In this document: positions 1-8,135 of the stretch, one piece after another | How the letters are laid out: every line of letters starts with the position of its first letter | How positions within the stretch are numbered: position 1 is the stretch's first letter | Source: Planctomycetota bacterium | GTDB taxonomy: Bacteria; Planctomycetota; MHYJ01; WSZJ01 | NCBI GenBank assembly: GCA_016190145.1 | Contig: JACPRD010000135.1 | Span: 1 to 64,000 of the forward strand | Length of the DNA stretch: 64,000 nucleotides | Direction of reading: 5' to 3' | Notes under the pieces: model-generated | Databases searched by the model: none | The model's input: the letters and a program-made list of their open reading frames with translations, nothing else | Told to the model about the DNA's origin: nothing | Translations under genes and position numbers: made by a program

Positions 1-173
1 ACGGAGCATCCCAGCCCGATTTTTTCACAAACTCTGAGCGTTTCCCGGAGCCCGCTCCCGAAGTCACCCAGGCACCCGCGTCGTCCAGCCCAGGCTCCGG
101 CAGATTCCACTTTCGTTTGTCTCCCCCCCGCCCTCCCCGCTACCCTGCTCGCTTCCCCTCGAGGCCAAATCCC

Positions 174-935
174 ATGCGCACGACGCTGCTCGCAATCGCC
201 CTCCTGTCCGCCGCTTCCAGCGGCCTCGCCGAGCCTCCGGGCGGGATCGCGTGGCAGGCGAGCTTCGACCAGGCGAAGACCCGGGCCGCGGGCGAGGGCA
301 AGCTGCTCTTCGTTGAGTTCCTGACCGACGGCTGAAAAGCGTGCGTGGAAATGGAGACGGACACCTGGCCGCGGGACGAGGTGAAGACGTTCCTGGCCGA
401 CAAGGTGTGCGTCAAGGTCAACCCCGGGAAGGGCAATGACCAGAAGAAGCGGATGGACGACTTCGGCGTGAAAGCGGTGCCGACGATGATCCTGATGTCG
501 CCCGAGGGCAAGGAACTGGTCCGCGCCGCCGGCAAGCCGCCGCCCGGCCAGTTCACCGCGTACTTCGTGAACCAGCGCTGGAACGACATGGTCGACGCGG
601 AGAAGGCTCAGGACTGGAAGGCGGCGGCAGAGCACGCGTTCATCCTCACGACCTGGTTCCCCGGCACGGAGGCGGCCGAGCGCGCCAGGAGCATCCTCGC
701 GGCCCACGCCGAGGACCCGACCTTCAGGGCGGCGCTGGAAGCGGCGAAGACGGCGAACGAGCGCGCGGTTCTTCTTGGCAAGGCCAATCTGCTGCTCCAG
801 GACAAGAAGAAGGCAGAGGCAATCGACGCGTTCAAGGCGGTGATCGCCGCGCACCCTGACAGCAAGGAAGCGGAGGCGGCGAAGGCGGCGCTGAAGAAGC
901 TCGGGGTGAAGCTGGACGTGCCCGCGAAGAAGTAG
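174..935 (+). CDS. Secreted thioredoxin-like selenoprotein (UxxC)
   Basis: The frame runs from ATG 174 to the TAG at 933-935 (253 residues) and is broken only by TGA at 333-335. Residues 1-19 are a signal peptide ending in a small-residue site. A thioredoxin fold follows: the strand LLFVEFLTDG leads directly into U-K-A-C, so the TGA lies at the first position of the CxxC redox motif, and the cis-Pro segment KAVPTMILM follows. After about residue 130 come helical repeats of TPR type (DKKKAEAIDAFKAVIAAHPDS). Homologous Trx proteins carry Cys at this site, so reading TGA as selenocysteine gives a U-x-x-C thiol-selenol centre. I found no strong hairpin behind this TGA, unlike the other candidates. 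Predicted role: periplasmic thiol oxidoreductase. A simple nonsense mutation is the alternative. Confidence 0.75.
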
Positions 936-1025
936 CCGCGTAAGGGTCAAAGACGCGCCGCAGCACTGGTCCGCGCCTGGCGCCGCGGAGAGCGTCTTCA
1001 CAATCCCATTCAGGACACTCGCGGC

Positions 1026-1823
1026 ATGACCGAGCCAGAATCGCGGAAGGAATTCAGGGACCTGGGCGAACTCTCCCGGGAGGTCGCAGAGCGCAAACGA
1101 CTCGCCGCGCGAGCCCGCTTTGCCGGGAGTGACCCGGAAAGCGAGAAGCCTCGGGAGGTTTTCGTCGAGGCGTGCCGAAGGATTTCCGCCGCGTTTGAAT
1201 CGAGGGGCTTTTCATTCACGAAGACCAAGGGAATGAAGCGAACGGTCGGTGAGTGGACTCACTGGATCCCATTTCAGTCGAGCCATCAGAACATTTCTGG
1301 CTCGCATGTGGCATTGACGACATTTGCACACGCATTCTGGAAACCCCTGAAAACTTGGCGGCGTGCTCAACCAGTTCACTTGGGACTCAGCGATGACGAC
1401 CGGCTTGGAGGAGGACATGTCGGCAACTTGCGAGAAGACCATTGCTGGATGCAATGGGATGTCGGCGATCAGAGCCGCCGAGCAGGTGTCATCTCGGACG
1501 TTGTTAAGACTCTTGAAGACATCGCGATGCCTTGGCTGAGTCAGTTCGATGAACCAGTTCGTTTGCTCGAACTCATCGAACATCACAAAGTCGAGGAGGT
1601 CGCAATTGGAAGCTGCATCGAGTATCTCCTCTGCCTCCGCGAACCGGACCGAGCGCGACATTGCGGGAGTTCATTTCTGAGGTCGAACGATGAAGTTGCG
1701 AGCAGGTATCGAACGATTCTCGCGCGGCCCGAATCCGAAAATGTCTGGCCGCCAAATCGAGGTGGCGGGTATGCAAACGATCTGGCGTTCTTCACGCTGA
1801 ACTTCGGATTGAAGTTCGGCTAG
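1026..1823 (+). CDS. Hypothetical protein, DUF4304-like
   Basis: This 265-residue soluble protein has no signal peptide or membrane segment. The segment from residue 45 to 125, a helix followed by FSFTKTKGMKRT and FWKPLKTWRR, resembles the layout of DUF4304-type proteins of unknown function, but the match is weak. The gene is visibly less GC-rich than its neighbours and its codon choice is less biased, suggesting recent acquisition. It stands alone between a selenoprotein gene and a DUF4143 ATPase gene, also a mobile type. Function unknown. Confidence 0.6.
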   Translation: MTEPESRKEFRDLGELSREVAERKRLAARARFAGSDPESEKPREVFVEACRRISAAFESRGFSFTKTKGMKRTVGEWTHWIPFQSSHQNISGSHVALTTFAHAFWKPLKTWRRAQPVHLGLSDDDRLGGGHVGNLREDHCWMQWDVGDQSRRAGVISDVVKTLEDIAMPWLSQFDEPVRLLELIEHHKVEEVAIGSCIEYLLCLREPDRARHCGSSFLRSNDEVASRYRTILARPESENVWPPNRGGGYANDLAFFTLNFGLKFG

Positions 1824-1902
1824 CGCAGCCGACCTGTTCATCCTCGACGGAATTCACTCGGCTTCACTGCGAAGGGGGCTTCTCGCAGGCTCATAAAGGT
1901 CG

Positions 1903-1947
1903 CTTTAGAATGGTCTTGACCACAACAAAGTAGTCTTTATAATGGTC
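1903..1947 (+). repeat. Tandem 13-bp operator-like repeat
   Basis: CTTTAGAATGGTC (1903-1915) and CTTTATAATGGTC (1935-1947) differ at one base and start 32 bp apart, about three helical turns. They flank the -35 element and cover the -10 element of the promoter at 1916-1943. This is the geometry expected for a repressor or autoregulator binding two sites on one DNA face. Confidence 0.55.
1916..1943 (+). promoter_or_regulatory. Sigma70-type promoter, near-leaderless
   Basis: TTGACC at 1916-1921 and TATAAT at 1938-1943 are separated by 16 bp, a near-consensus housekeeping promoter. It ends only 8 bp before the ATG at 1952, so the transcript would be leaderless or almost so. No Shine-Dalgarno sequence is visible in the gap. 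Confidence 0.65.
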
Positions 1948-1951
1948 CGGC

Positions 1952-3148
1952 ATGTTCCAACGCCGCCTCTACGAAGGACTTCTGAACGCCCACTTCCGCA
2001 CCCATCGGCAGATGGCGTTCGTCACCGGTCCGCGCCAGGTGGGCAAGACGACGACCTGCCGGTCGCTCGCGGACGTGTACCTGAGCTGGGACGACGCGAA
2101 CCAGCGACAGTCGATCCTGGGCGGGCCGGACGTGGTCGCGAGGCTGCTCGAGCTTGAAAAGCCGCGCGAGAGGCTGCCAGTCGTGGTGTTCGACGAGTTG
2201 CACAAGCACCGGCGGTGGCGCGACTTCCTCAAGGGATTCTTCGACGTCCACGGCGCCAAGGCGCGCGTGCTCGTGACGGGAAGCTCGCGGCTCGGGCTTC
2301 TGAGGCGCGGCGACAGCCTCCTGGGACGCTACTTCCACTACCGGATGCACCCGCTCACGGTCGGCGAGCTGCTCGACCCTTCCCCGCCCGGAAAGGAGCT
2401 GGTCCGAATGCCGCGGGGGCTGCCGGATCCGGACTTCGAAGCCCTCCGGACTCACGGAGGATTTCCGGAGCCGTTCCTGAAGCGCGACGCCGAATTCTCG
2501 ACGCTGTGGCGGCGGCAGAGGCGGGAGCTGGTGCTCCGCGAGGACGCGCGGGAGATGACTCGGGTCGCGGACCTCGGGACGCTCGAAGTTCTGGGGAACA
2601 TGCTGCATGACCGTTCCTCGGGACAACTCGTCCTCAGCAAACTCGCCTCCGACCTCGGCGTCTCCGCGCCGACCGCGAAGTCGTGGGTCGACACGCTCGC
2701 GGCGCTCTACGTCGGATTCCTCGTCCGGCCGTGGTTCCGGAACGTCACGAAGTCGCTTCGCAAGGAACCCAAGTGGTACCTGCGCGACTGGTCGGGGATC
2801 GTGGACGACGGAGCGCGGGCCGAGACGTTCGTGGCGTGCCACCTGCTGAAGGCGGTGGAGACGTGGGAGGACCGCGGGCTCGGCGAATTCGAGCTGAGGT
2901 ACCTGCGCGACAAGGAAAAGCGCGAGGTCGACTTCGTCGTGGTGCGCGATCGGAAACCGTGGTTTCTGGTGGAAGTGAAGCTCTCGGACGAGGCGCTCTC
3001 CCCCGCCCTGGCGCACTTCCAGAGTGAAACCGGCGCGGCGCACGCCTTCCAGATCGTGGTCACTGCGCCGTTCGTCGCGACCGACCCCTTCGCACGAAAG
3101 GACCCGATCGTGCTGCCGGCGCGGACTCTGTTGTCGCAGCTTCCCTGA
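1952..3148 (+). CDS. AAA ATPase with DUF4143 domain
   Basis: The protein has 398 residues. A P-loop (TGPRQVGKTT, about residues 25-34) and a Walker B strand ending in DE (VVVFDELHKHRRW, about 73-85) mark the AAA_14 ATPase domain. An arginine-rich segment with RVLVTGSSRLGLLRRGDSLLGR follows, as in this family, and the C-terminal half is the DUF4143 domain, with a PD-(D/E)xK-like patch (KREVDFVVVRDRKPWFLVEVK, about 325-345). These proteins are widespread, often laterally exchanged, and of unclear function; some sit next to toxin-antitoxin genes. The start follows directly on a strong promoter with tandem repeats, so the gene may be autoregulated. Confidence 0.85.
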   Translation: MFQRRLYEGLLNAHFRTHRQMAFVTGPRQVGKTTTCRSLADVYLSWDDANQRQSILGGPDVVARLLELEKPRERLPVVVFDELHKHRRWRDFLKGFFDVHGAKARVLVTGSSRLGLLRRGDSLLGRYFHYRMHPLTVGELLDPSPPGKELVRMPRGLPDPDFEALRTHGGFPEPFLKRDAEFSTLWRRQRRELVLREDAREMTRVADLGTLEVLGNMLHDRSSGQLVLSKLASDLGVSAPTAKSWVDTLAALYVGFLVRPWFRNVTKSLRKEPKWYLRDWSGIVDDGARAETFVACHLLKAVETWEDRGLGEFELRYLRDKEKREVDFVVVRDRKPWFLVEVKLSDEALSPALAHFQSETGAAHAFQIVVTAPFVATDPFARKDPIVLPARTLLSQLP

Positions 3149-3210
3149 GGCGGCGACGTCCGCGCCATCGCGCTTGAATCACGCGCCGAGCCGCGTCTAC
3201 CATCCCGCGC

Positions 3211-3612
3211 ATGAAGAAGCCGGTCCTGCTCGCGGGCGGCAATCCCCAGATCGCGAAGGCCGATGGCGACGCCCCGGTGCAGGCGTACATTGCGGCAATA
3301 CCGGGGTGGAAGCACGACATGGGGCGCCTGCTGGACGCGCTGATCGTGCGCAGCGTGCCCCACGTGCACAAAGCCGTGAAATGGAACTCGCCCTTTTATG
3401 GCATCAAGGACCGGGGCTGGTTCCTGGCGCTCCACGTCTTCACGCGCGCCGTCAAGGTGACCTTCTTCCGCGGCACGTCGCTGCGGCCCGTTCCTCTCGG
3501 AGGCACGGGAAAGGAGGCGCGCTGGATCGACATCCACGAGAACGATCTCGACGAGGCGCAGTTGGAGGCGTGGATCCGGCAGGCGGCCGAGATCCCCGGC
3601 TGGGGCGCTTAG
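3211..3612 (+). CDS. DUF1801 domain protein
   Basis: This 133-residue cytoplasmic protein has the DUF1801/YdhG-like fold: the pattern HKAVKWNSPFYGIKDRGWFLALHVFTRAVKVTFFRG is typical, followed by the C-terminal segment RWIDIHENDLDEAQLEAWIRQA. The family has an iron-chaperone (frataxin-like) fold and no firm enzymatic role. It stands alone and is convergent with the FG-GAP selenoprotein gene; the two stop codons are 18 bp apart. Confidence 0.8.
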   Translation: MKKPVLLAGGNPQIAKADGDAPVQAYIAAIPGWKHDMGRLLDALIVRSVPHVHKAVKWNSPFYGIKDRGWFLALHVFTRAVKVTFFRGTSLRPVPLGGTGKEARWIDIHENDLDEAQLEAWIRQAAEIPGWGA

Positions 3613-3630
3613 AGTTCGACGTCCCCCCCG

Positions 3631-4827
3631 TTACTTCCGGTAAATCACCCACACGAAGCCCGTCGAGTCCTGCCGGACGATGCCCTCGCGCTCCTTCCAG
3701 AGCTTCTGGCACTCCTCGTTGTACTTCTCCTGCTGCTCGTCCGTGGGATTCCCTTTCGCCGCCTGGAACTCATCCTGCGCCTTCCGCATCCTCTCGGACC
3801 ACTCGTCGAGCTTCTTCTTCGCCTCCGCCTCTTCGAGTCCTGCGGCCACCCAGGTGAGCGTGACGCAGTCGCCGATCAGGACGTCGAGCTTGCCGTCGCC
3901 GTTGACGTCGTCGACCCAGACGCGCGTGTCCTCCTGGGGACCGTGCACCCAGTCGTCGCCAAAGACATCGTCCGGCGACGATTCCACAGCCGGCAGCAGG
4001 GTGGTCGACGGGCCGAATTTCGGCTCCTTCTTCGATCCGCGATTCAGGAACAGGAGGGCACCGCCGGAGGCGGAGCCGCTCACGAGGTCGAGATCGCCGT
4101 CGGCATCCCAGTCGACGAAGAAAGGGTCGCTGTGGCCTTCGACGGCGAGCGGCGAGCCGTCCTCGTCCATGAGAAACCTGTGCGTAGGCGAGATGCGGCC
4201 CTCTCCCTCGCCCAGGAACACCGCGAACGTGCCGCCGAAATTGCCCGAGACGATGTCGAGCTTGCCGTCACCGTCCAGGTCCACGGCGGTCGGCCGCGTG
4301 CAGATCCTCGGAAGGTCGTCCCTATCCTGGATGATGAGCGGCTGGCCGTCGCTGCCGTTCAGCGCTGCCGGCGCGCGGAACCCGCCGCCCTCGACGCCCC
4401 ACAGCACCTGGAACAGCCCCGCCATCTCCCCCTCATCCCGCGAATACGAGCCCGACAGGATGTCCATTCTGCCGTCGCCGTTGAGATCCACCACCTGTGG
4501 AGTCGCGCTAGTGCATCACCACACCCCCGGGACCTCGGCCGTCTTCCCTTCGGCCTCCAGCCATTTGCCCTCGGCCAGCTTGCCCTCGCCAAGGTTCCGG
4601 TAGACCTTCATCTTCCCCCCGGCGAACTGCCCCACCACCAGGTCCTTCCGGCCGTCGCCGTCCATGTCCGCCCAGCACGGCGAGGCGTAACCCGGGTCTT
4701 CCACCCGGATGATCTCCCGGGCAGCCTTCAGGCGCACCGGCGCAGTGAATTCCGGATTCATGGAAGTGTCTTCCGCCAGTGCGGAGCTCGCGGCCACGAG
4801 GCACAACGGGATGAGGTTCTTGAACAT
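3631..4827 (-). CDS. Secreted FG-GAP repeat selenoprotein
   Basis: The minus-strand frame from ATG 4827 to TAA 3631 (398 residues) is broken once, by TGA at 4518-4516. Residues 1-18 are a signal peptide. FG-GAP/VCBS calcium-binding units (D-x-D-G-D-G-x-x-D) occur on both sides of the TGA: DMDGDGRKDLVVG before, DLNGDGRMDILSG, DLDGDGKLDIVSG, DADGDLDLVSG and DVNGDGKLDVLIG after. The units continue in one frame with normal spacing, so the TGA is in the middle of one beta-propeller. The interrupted segment reads GVW-U-C-T. In relatives I recall a Cys-containing WC segment here. A 5-bp hairpin follows the TGA. The C-terminal 80 residues are charged and helical. Likely a surface or periplasmic propeller with a redox or metal-binding Sec-Cys pair; function unknown. 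Confidence 0.75.
4487..4501 (-). promoter_or_regulatory. SECIS-like hairpin after TGA 4518-4516
   Basis: On the coding strand TCCAC (4501-4497), loop AGGTG and GTGGA (4491-4487) form a 5-bp stem beginning 14 nt after the TGA. Size and distance suit a bacterial SECIS element bound by SelB. The stem is short, so chance pairing is possible. Confidence 0.4.
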
Positions 4828-5008
4828 GGGAGAGTCCTCCAGGTCGGAGTGGGGAAACGCGCAGCAGAGGATCCTAGTCCTTTGCGATGTCGCGAGTCAA
4901 ACTCGGCGGCGAGATCGGTCCTGGAATGACCTGGCCGGCGGCGCCAGTGGAAGCGTGGCCAGGAGGAACGCGAAGTGACTCCATTCCCATCGCCGGAGGG
5001 CACGAGCC

Positions 5009-5401
5009 ATGACCTCGCTCGACGACTGGCCCGGCGCTTACGCGCGGGCGCTAGCTTCACAGCGCTGGAGCGACGTGGATCCGCTGGTTCACGACGACGT
5101 CTGCGCGACGTTTTCGGACGGCACGAGGCACGAGGGTCGCGCGGCGGTGCGGGCCGCTTTTGAGCGCAATTTCGCCGCGATCCAGGACGAGCGGTACGCG
5201 ATCTCGAATCTGCGGTGGATCCGGAAAGGGGCGGACCACGCGCTCTACGTCTTCGACTTTGCGTGGTCGGGCGTGATCGGCGGCCGTCCGGCGAGCGGGG
5301 CGGGACGAGGGACGACCGCGCTCGTGCGCGAGGGCCACCGCTGGTTGATGGTCGTCGAGCATCTCGGGCCGAAGGCGCCGGCTGGCAAGCAGGCGCGTTG
5401 A
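5009..5401 (+). CDS. SnoaL-like / DUF4440 nuclear transport factor 2 fold protein
   Basis: This 130-residue protein has the NTF2-like pattern: an N-terminal helix (YARALASQRWSDVDPLVHDDVCATFSDGTRHEGRAAVRAAFERNFAAI) followed by strands ending in GRGTTALVREGHRWLMVVEHL. Members bind small hydrophobic ligands or catalyse isomerase-type reactions; the substrate here cannot be told. No signal peptide. It is not part of an operon: the FG-GAP gene upstream is divergent and the gene downstream is convergent. Confidence 0.75.
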   Translation: MTSLDDWPGAYARALASQRWSDVDPLVHDDVCATFSDGTRHEGRAAVRAAFERNFAAIQDERYAISNLRWIRKGADHALYVFDFAWSGVIGGRPASGAGRGTTALVREGHRWLMVVEHLGPKAPAGKQAR

Positions 5402-5534
5402 TTCGTCCTGCCGTAGATGGCGGCACGAAGATCTCGACCGCGGAGCTCAAGAGTTGCTCACACGCGCCGGTTGTACTCTTCGCCCCCCCCCTCCCGATCG
5501 ACACCGCAGTCGTCGCCTCACAATGGCGGGACGA

Positions 5535-5960
5535 TCACCCTACGAAGATGATACCCACCAGCGACAGCATGAGGACCAGGGCGAGCACGAGCACGGCACA
5601 CAACCCGCTCAGGGCAACCGCTCCTGCCGTGTTCAGTCGCGGGATCCCAAACGAGGCCGCGTAGAGGACCGCGGCAACCAGAGGAGGGACCCACATCAGC
5701 CCCAACACGTCCATCAGCAGGAGCACGGGAATCGGATGAAGCCCGCCCATCCACCGGATGTCGTCCAGGGTCGGGATGGGAGCCGCTGAGACTTGCCAAA
5801 CGAGGGCAAATACCACAGCCAGGAACAGGTAGCCAAGCCGCCACTGCTCCCAGAAGTGGCACAACCAGTCCCAGGTGCCTTGGGGACGCGGATCCGGACC
5901 AGGGGTTGCGATGGGTTCCCCTGACGAGTCGGCGGGGCTATCGGGGCAGGTCTGGGTCAC
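5535..5960 (-). CDS. Small integral membrane protein
   Basis: From GTG 5960 this is a 141-residue protein with a polar N-terminus and three hydrophobic segments: WRLGYLFLAVVFALVWQV, IPVLLLMDVLGLMWVPPLVAAVLYAA and AVALSGLCAVLVLALVLMLSLVGIIF. The frame is open further upstream, to an ATG at 6113, but that stretch is composition-driven and would overlap the divergent gene at 6083, so the GTG was chosen. No family recognised. Confidence 0.55.
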   Translation of the reverse strand: MTQTCPDSPADSSGEPIATPGPDPRPQGTWDWLCHFWEQWRLGYLFLAVVFALVWQVSAAPIPTLDDIRWMGGLHPIPVLLLMDVLGLMWVPPLVAAVLYAASFGIPRLNTAGAVALSGLCAVLVLALVLMLSLVGIIFVG

Positions 5961-6082
5961 AACTGTCAACTGTATGCCTTCGGGCAGACGGATATCAAGC
6001 AAGGCGGCCCCCGGGCGGTCGGAACCGTAAGATGAGCACCGATTGCGAACCCGCCGGCTGAACCGTAAAGGAGGGAGTCGCC

Positions 6083-6325
6083 GTGGCCCGCCCGCCTGCC
6101 CGACTGCCCGCACTCGTCCAGGCCGCGCAGGAGCTCGAAGACGAACTGCACCAGTACGAAAACGCCGTCGCCGAAGCGGCCGGGATGCGCCTGAACTCGG
6201 AGAAGAACCTCGGCCGCACCGCCCGGGCGCTCCAGGCGGCCGCGGAGTTCGACGACGTGGCGCACGACGTCGACGGGCTTCGACAGATGCTGGCCGCGCT
6301 GCGGCGGAGGCTCAAGCCGGGATAA
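6083..6325 (+). CDS. Small alpha-helical protein, hypothetical
   Basis: From GTG 6083 the product is 80 residues with a GGAGGG-type ribosome binding site just upstream. It is almost entirely helical with heptad-like spacing (LVQAAQELEDELHQYENAVAEAAG, then AAAEFDDVAHDVDGLRQMLAALRRRL), so a coiled coil is likely. No known family recognised. Confidence 0.55.
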   Translation: MARPPARLPALVQAAQELEDELHQYENAVAEAAGMRLNSEKNLGRTARALQAAAEFDDVAHDVDGLRQMLAALRRRLKPG

Positions 6326-6478
6326 GCATGAGGCGCGCGGGATCGACGTCCGGGGGAAGATGTCGAAGGAGCTGACCTCTTCTCCGCAAATTCCATGAGA
6401 ATCCACCGCGCCGGCCGATATGATGCCGCTACGCACATAAACACGTTTCGGACACTGGGTGCCTTGAAGGAGGAAACG

Positions 6479-7237
6479 ATGAGGACGATGCAGTTCGGGT
6501 TGCTCGCGCTCCTGGCGGTGGTGCTGGTGGACAGCGCTCCCCGCCCTGCCGACGCGGGCTGATGCCGCAAGGCGCGTCCGCGGCTCACGTGGTATGAGCC
6601 TGAAGACGCAAACCTCCGTGAAGAGGTTTTCAAGACGGGCGGCGATGCGACGGAGAAGAAGGTGGAGGGCCGGAACGACTTCGGACTGTCGCTCTGGGCC
6701 AAGGACAACGAGAAGCCGGGGCTGATCTACTTCTACTGGTCCGATACGTCCGATCCGCGCGGCAAGAAGACCCAGCTCTGGAACCGGGACTTCTTCGACA
6801 CCGAGGACGTGGCCCGTGCCTCCAAGCATTTCCTCTGCTACAAGGTCGACGCCTCGAAGCAGGATCCTGGGCTGCTGAAGAAGCGCGGGCTTGACCCGGC
6901 GAAGATGCCGGCGCTTGTGGTGACGAGCCCGACCGGAAAGTTCGTCTGCATCCTTCCCGAGGTCAAGAGCAACGTGGCGCTCAAGGACGCACTCGAGCAG
7001 GCCGTGGCGCAGTACTTCCCGGATCGCTGGAAATCGTACGACCAGGTTTTCCAGGAGCTCGAGAAGCTGCTGGAAGCGGCCCGCGAGGACTACAAGTTGA
7101 AAAAGTACGAGGCCGCGCTCGCGAAGGTGGCGACCATCATCGAGAATCCGGTGCGCACGTCGCTGATCGAGCGCGCGGAAGAGCTGCAGGATGTCGTCAA
7201 GACGAAGCTGGACAACCTGGAGCGGAAAGAGAAGTAG
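6479..7237 (+). CDS. Secreted thioredoxin-fold selenoprotein (Sec-Cys at mature N-terminus)
   Basis: ATG 6479 follows a strong AGGAGG site. The frame is open to TAG 7235-7237 except for TGA at 6560-6562, giving 252 residues with Sec28. Residues 1-26 are a signal peptide ending in PADA; the mature protein would start with G-U-C-R-K. Residues 70-160 have a thioredoxin fold (KPGLIYFYWSDTSDP, cis-Pro segment AKMPALVVTSPTGKFV) but no CxxC at the usual site. The C-terminal 85 residues are charged helices (EKLLEAAREDYKLKKYEAALAKV). A 6-bp hairpin lies 20 nt behind the TGA. Ribosome binding site, signal peptide and frame continuity argue for recoding. Role unknown; perhaps a periplasmic redox partner using an exposed Sec-Cys pair. 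A strong terminator follows. Confidence 0.75.
6582..6600 (+). promoter_or_regulatory. SECIS-like hairpin after TGA 6560-6562
   Basis: GGCTCA (6582-6587), loop CGTGGTA and TGAGCC (6595-6600) form a perfect 6-bp stem beginning 20 nt after the TGA. The loop carries G and U residues as in bacterial SECIS elements, and the distance lies in the usual 15-40 nt range. Confidence 0.55.
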
Positions 7238-7249
7238 CCGAATCGTGCG

Positions 7250-7288
7250 GGGCCGGGCCGGCGCTCGCCGGTCCGGCCCGCGCGTTTT
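7250..7288 (+). terminator. Rho-independent terminator
   Basis: A 13-bp GC-rich stem (7250-7262 with 7267-7279, one G-U pair, loop GCTC) is followed by GCGCG and four T residues. It lies 13 bp behind the stop codon of the selenoprotein gene. Confidence 0.8.
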
Positions 7289-7389
7289 CAGAGGCTGCGC
7301 GCGGGAGGATCCGTGCACCCGCAGCGACGACAATCCGCCTTCGTTCATCGAGCCGGAAACACATGAGTGGGAAGCCCGGGGCCCTGCCC

Positions 7390-7491
7390 CTTCACCGCGA
7401 GTTGAACGAACGCGGACTCGAAGGCAAGGCGCTGGCGAGCCTCGGGAGGATCTGGACGCGCTCCGGCCGCTTCGAGGAGGCCGCGCGCGCC
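7390..7491 (+). pseudogene. Single orphan TPR unit (remnant)
   Basis: The frame at 7390-7491 encodes LHRELNERGLEGKALASLG followed by RIWTRSGRFEEAARA. This matches one repeat unit of the TPR proteins at 13571-15103 and 21928-23466 (IHREVGDRRGEGVTLGNLA, YRARGRLEEAEA). Nothing recognisable surrounds it and it lies opposite the end of another gene, so it reads as a decayed fragment. The 7238-7575 gap otherwise holds two terminators. Confidence 0.4.
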
Positions 7492-7536
7492 GGCGGCTCC
7501 GCCCGGATCTCACCGCCTCGTCATTTCCCCGGGCGG

Positions 7537-7569
7537 CAGGCCGGGCCGGAGGATTCCCGGCCCGGCCTG
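7537..7569 (-). terminator. Terminator hairpin for the His-rich lipoprotein gene
   Basis: A 13-bp perfect stem (7537-7549 with 7557-7569, loop AGGATTC) lies 6 bp behind the stop codon at 7576. No clear T-tract follows on the minus strand, so termination may be partly factor-dependent. Confidence 0.5.
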
Positions 7570-7575
7570 GCCCGG

Positions 7576-7890
7576 TTAGTGCTTCTTCCTGTGATGCTTG
7601 ACCACGCGGCGGACGAAGTGATGGGCCTTTCCGGCGTGGACGTGGCCCTCGACGTGAATGTTCCAGACGCCATGGTGGAAGTGATGTCCGCAGCCCGCGT
7701 GGTGGCGGTGGCCGCCGCCGACGACGACCCAGCGCGTTCCGTCCCAGGCATCGCCGCTGTCCTCGCCGTGCGGTTCGCCGTCGCCCTCTTCGACTTCGTC
7801 GCCGCCGTCGCTCTCGACCGTGGTCGTATTGCAACCGATCGTGAACGGGAGCGCGAACGCCAGAGCCGCGACCAAGAGCATGCTTCGCAT
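7576..7890 (-). CDS. His-rich lipoprotein, putative metal-binding
   Basis: This 104-residue protein starts at ATG 7890 behind a GGAGA ribosome binding site. Residues 1-20 are a lipoprotein signal with lipobox FTIGC, so Cys20 is the likely lipidated residue. An acidic linker (DGGDEVEEGDGEPHGEDSGD) is followed by a very His-rich tail (GGGHRHHAGCGHHFHHGVW, then HVEGHVHAGKAHHF and HHRKKH), with about 19 His in 60 residues. Such tails bind Zn, Ni or Cu. It may store or scavenge metal at the membrane; no named family recognised. Confidence 0.7.
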   Translation of the reverse strand: MRSMLLVAALAFALPFTIGCNTTTVESDGGDEVEEGDGEPHGEDSGDAWDGTRWVVVGGGHRHHAGCGHHFHHGVWNIHVEGHVHAGKAHHFVRRVVKHHRKKH

Positions 7891-8135
7891 CGAGCCGTCT
7901 CCTTTGTGCTCCCTGGAACGCCTGAGCCGGGTTTCCGGCAGTGAGCGGGCCGATCGGGATGCCTCGTCGCTCCACGGGCGTCGCGGGCACGGAGGGTACC
8001 GGTTTCATCTTCGGTCCAGAAGGAATTTCCGGATCCGGGTCATCCGGATTGCATCGGCGGGGACGACAACACGGCGCTGCGGATCAGGCAAGCAGGGTCG
8101 GGCTGAAGTCGCCCGTTGGGAAACGTGAGCGGGTT

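Noticed and set aside
5960-6113. ATG 6113 as start of the small membrane protein
   Set aside because: The extra 51 residues are Arg/Pro-rich and would overlap the divergent gene at 6083; GTG 5960 gives a plausible protein.
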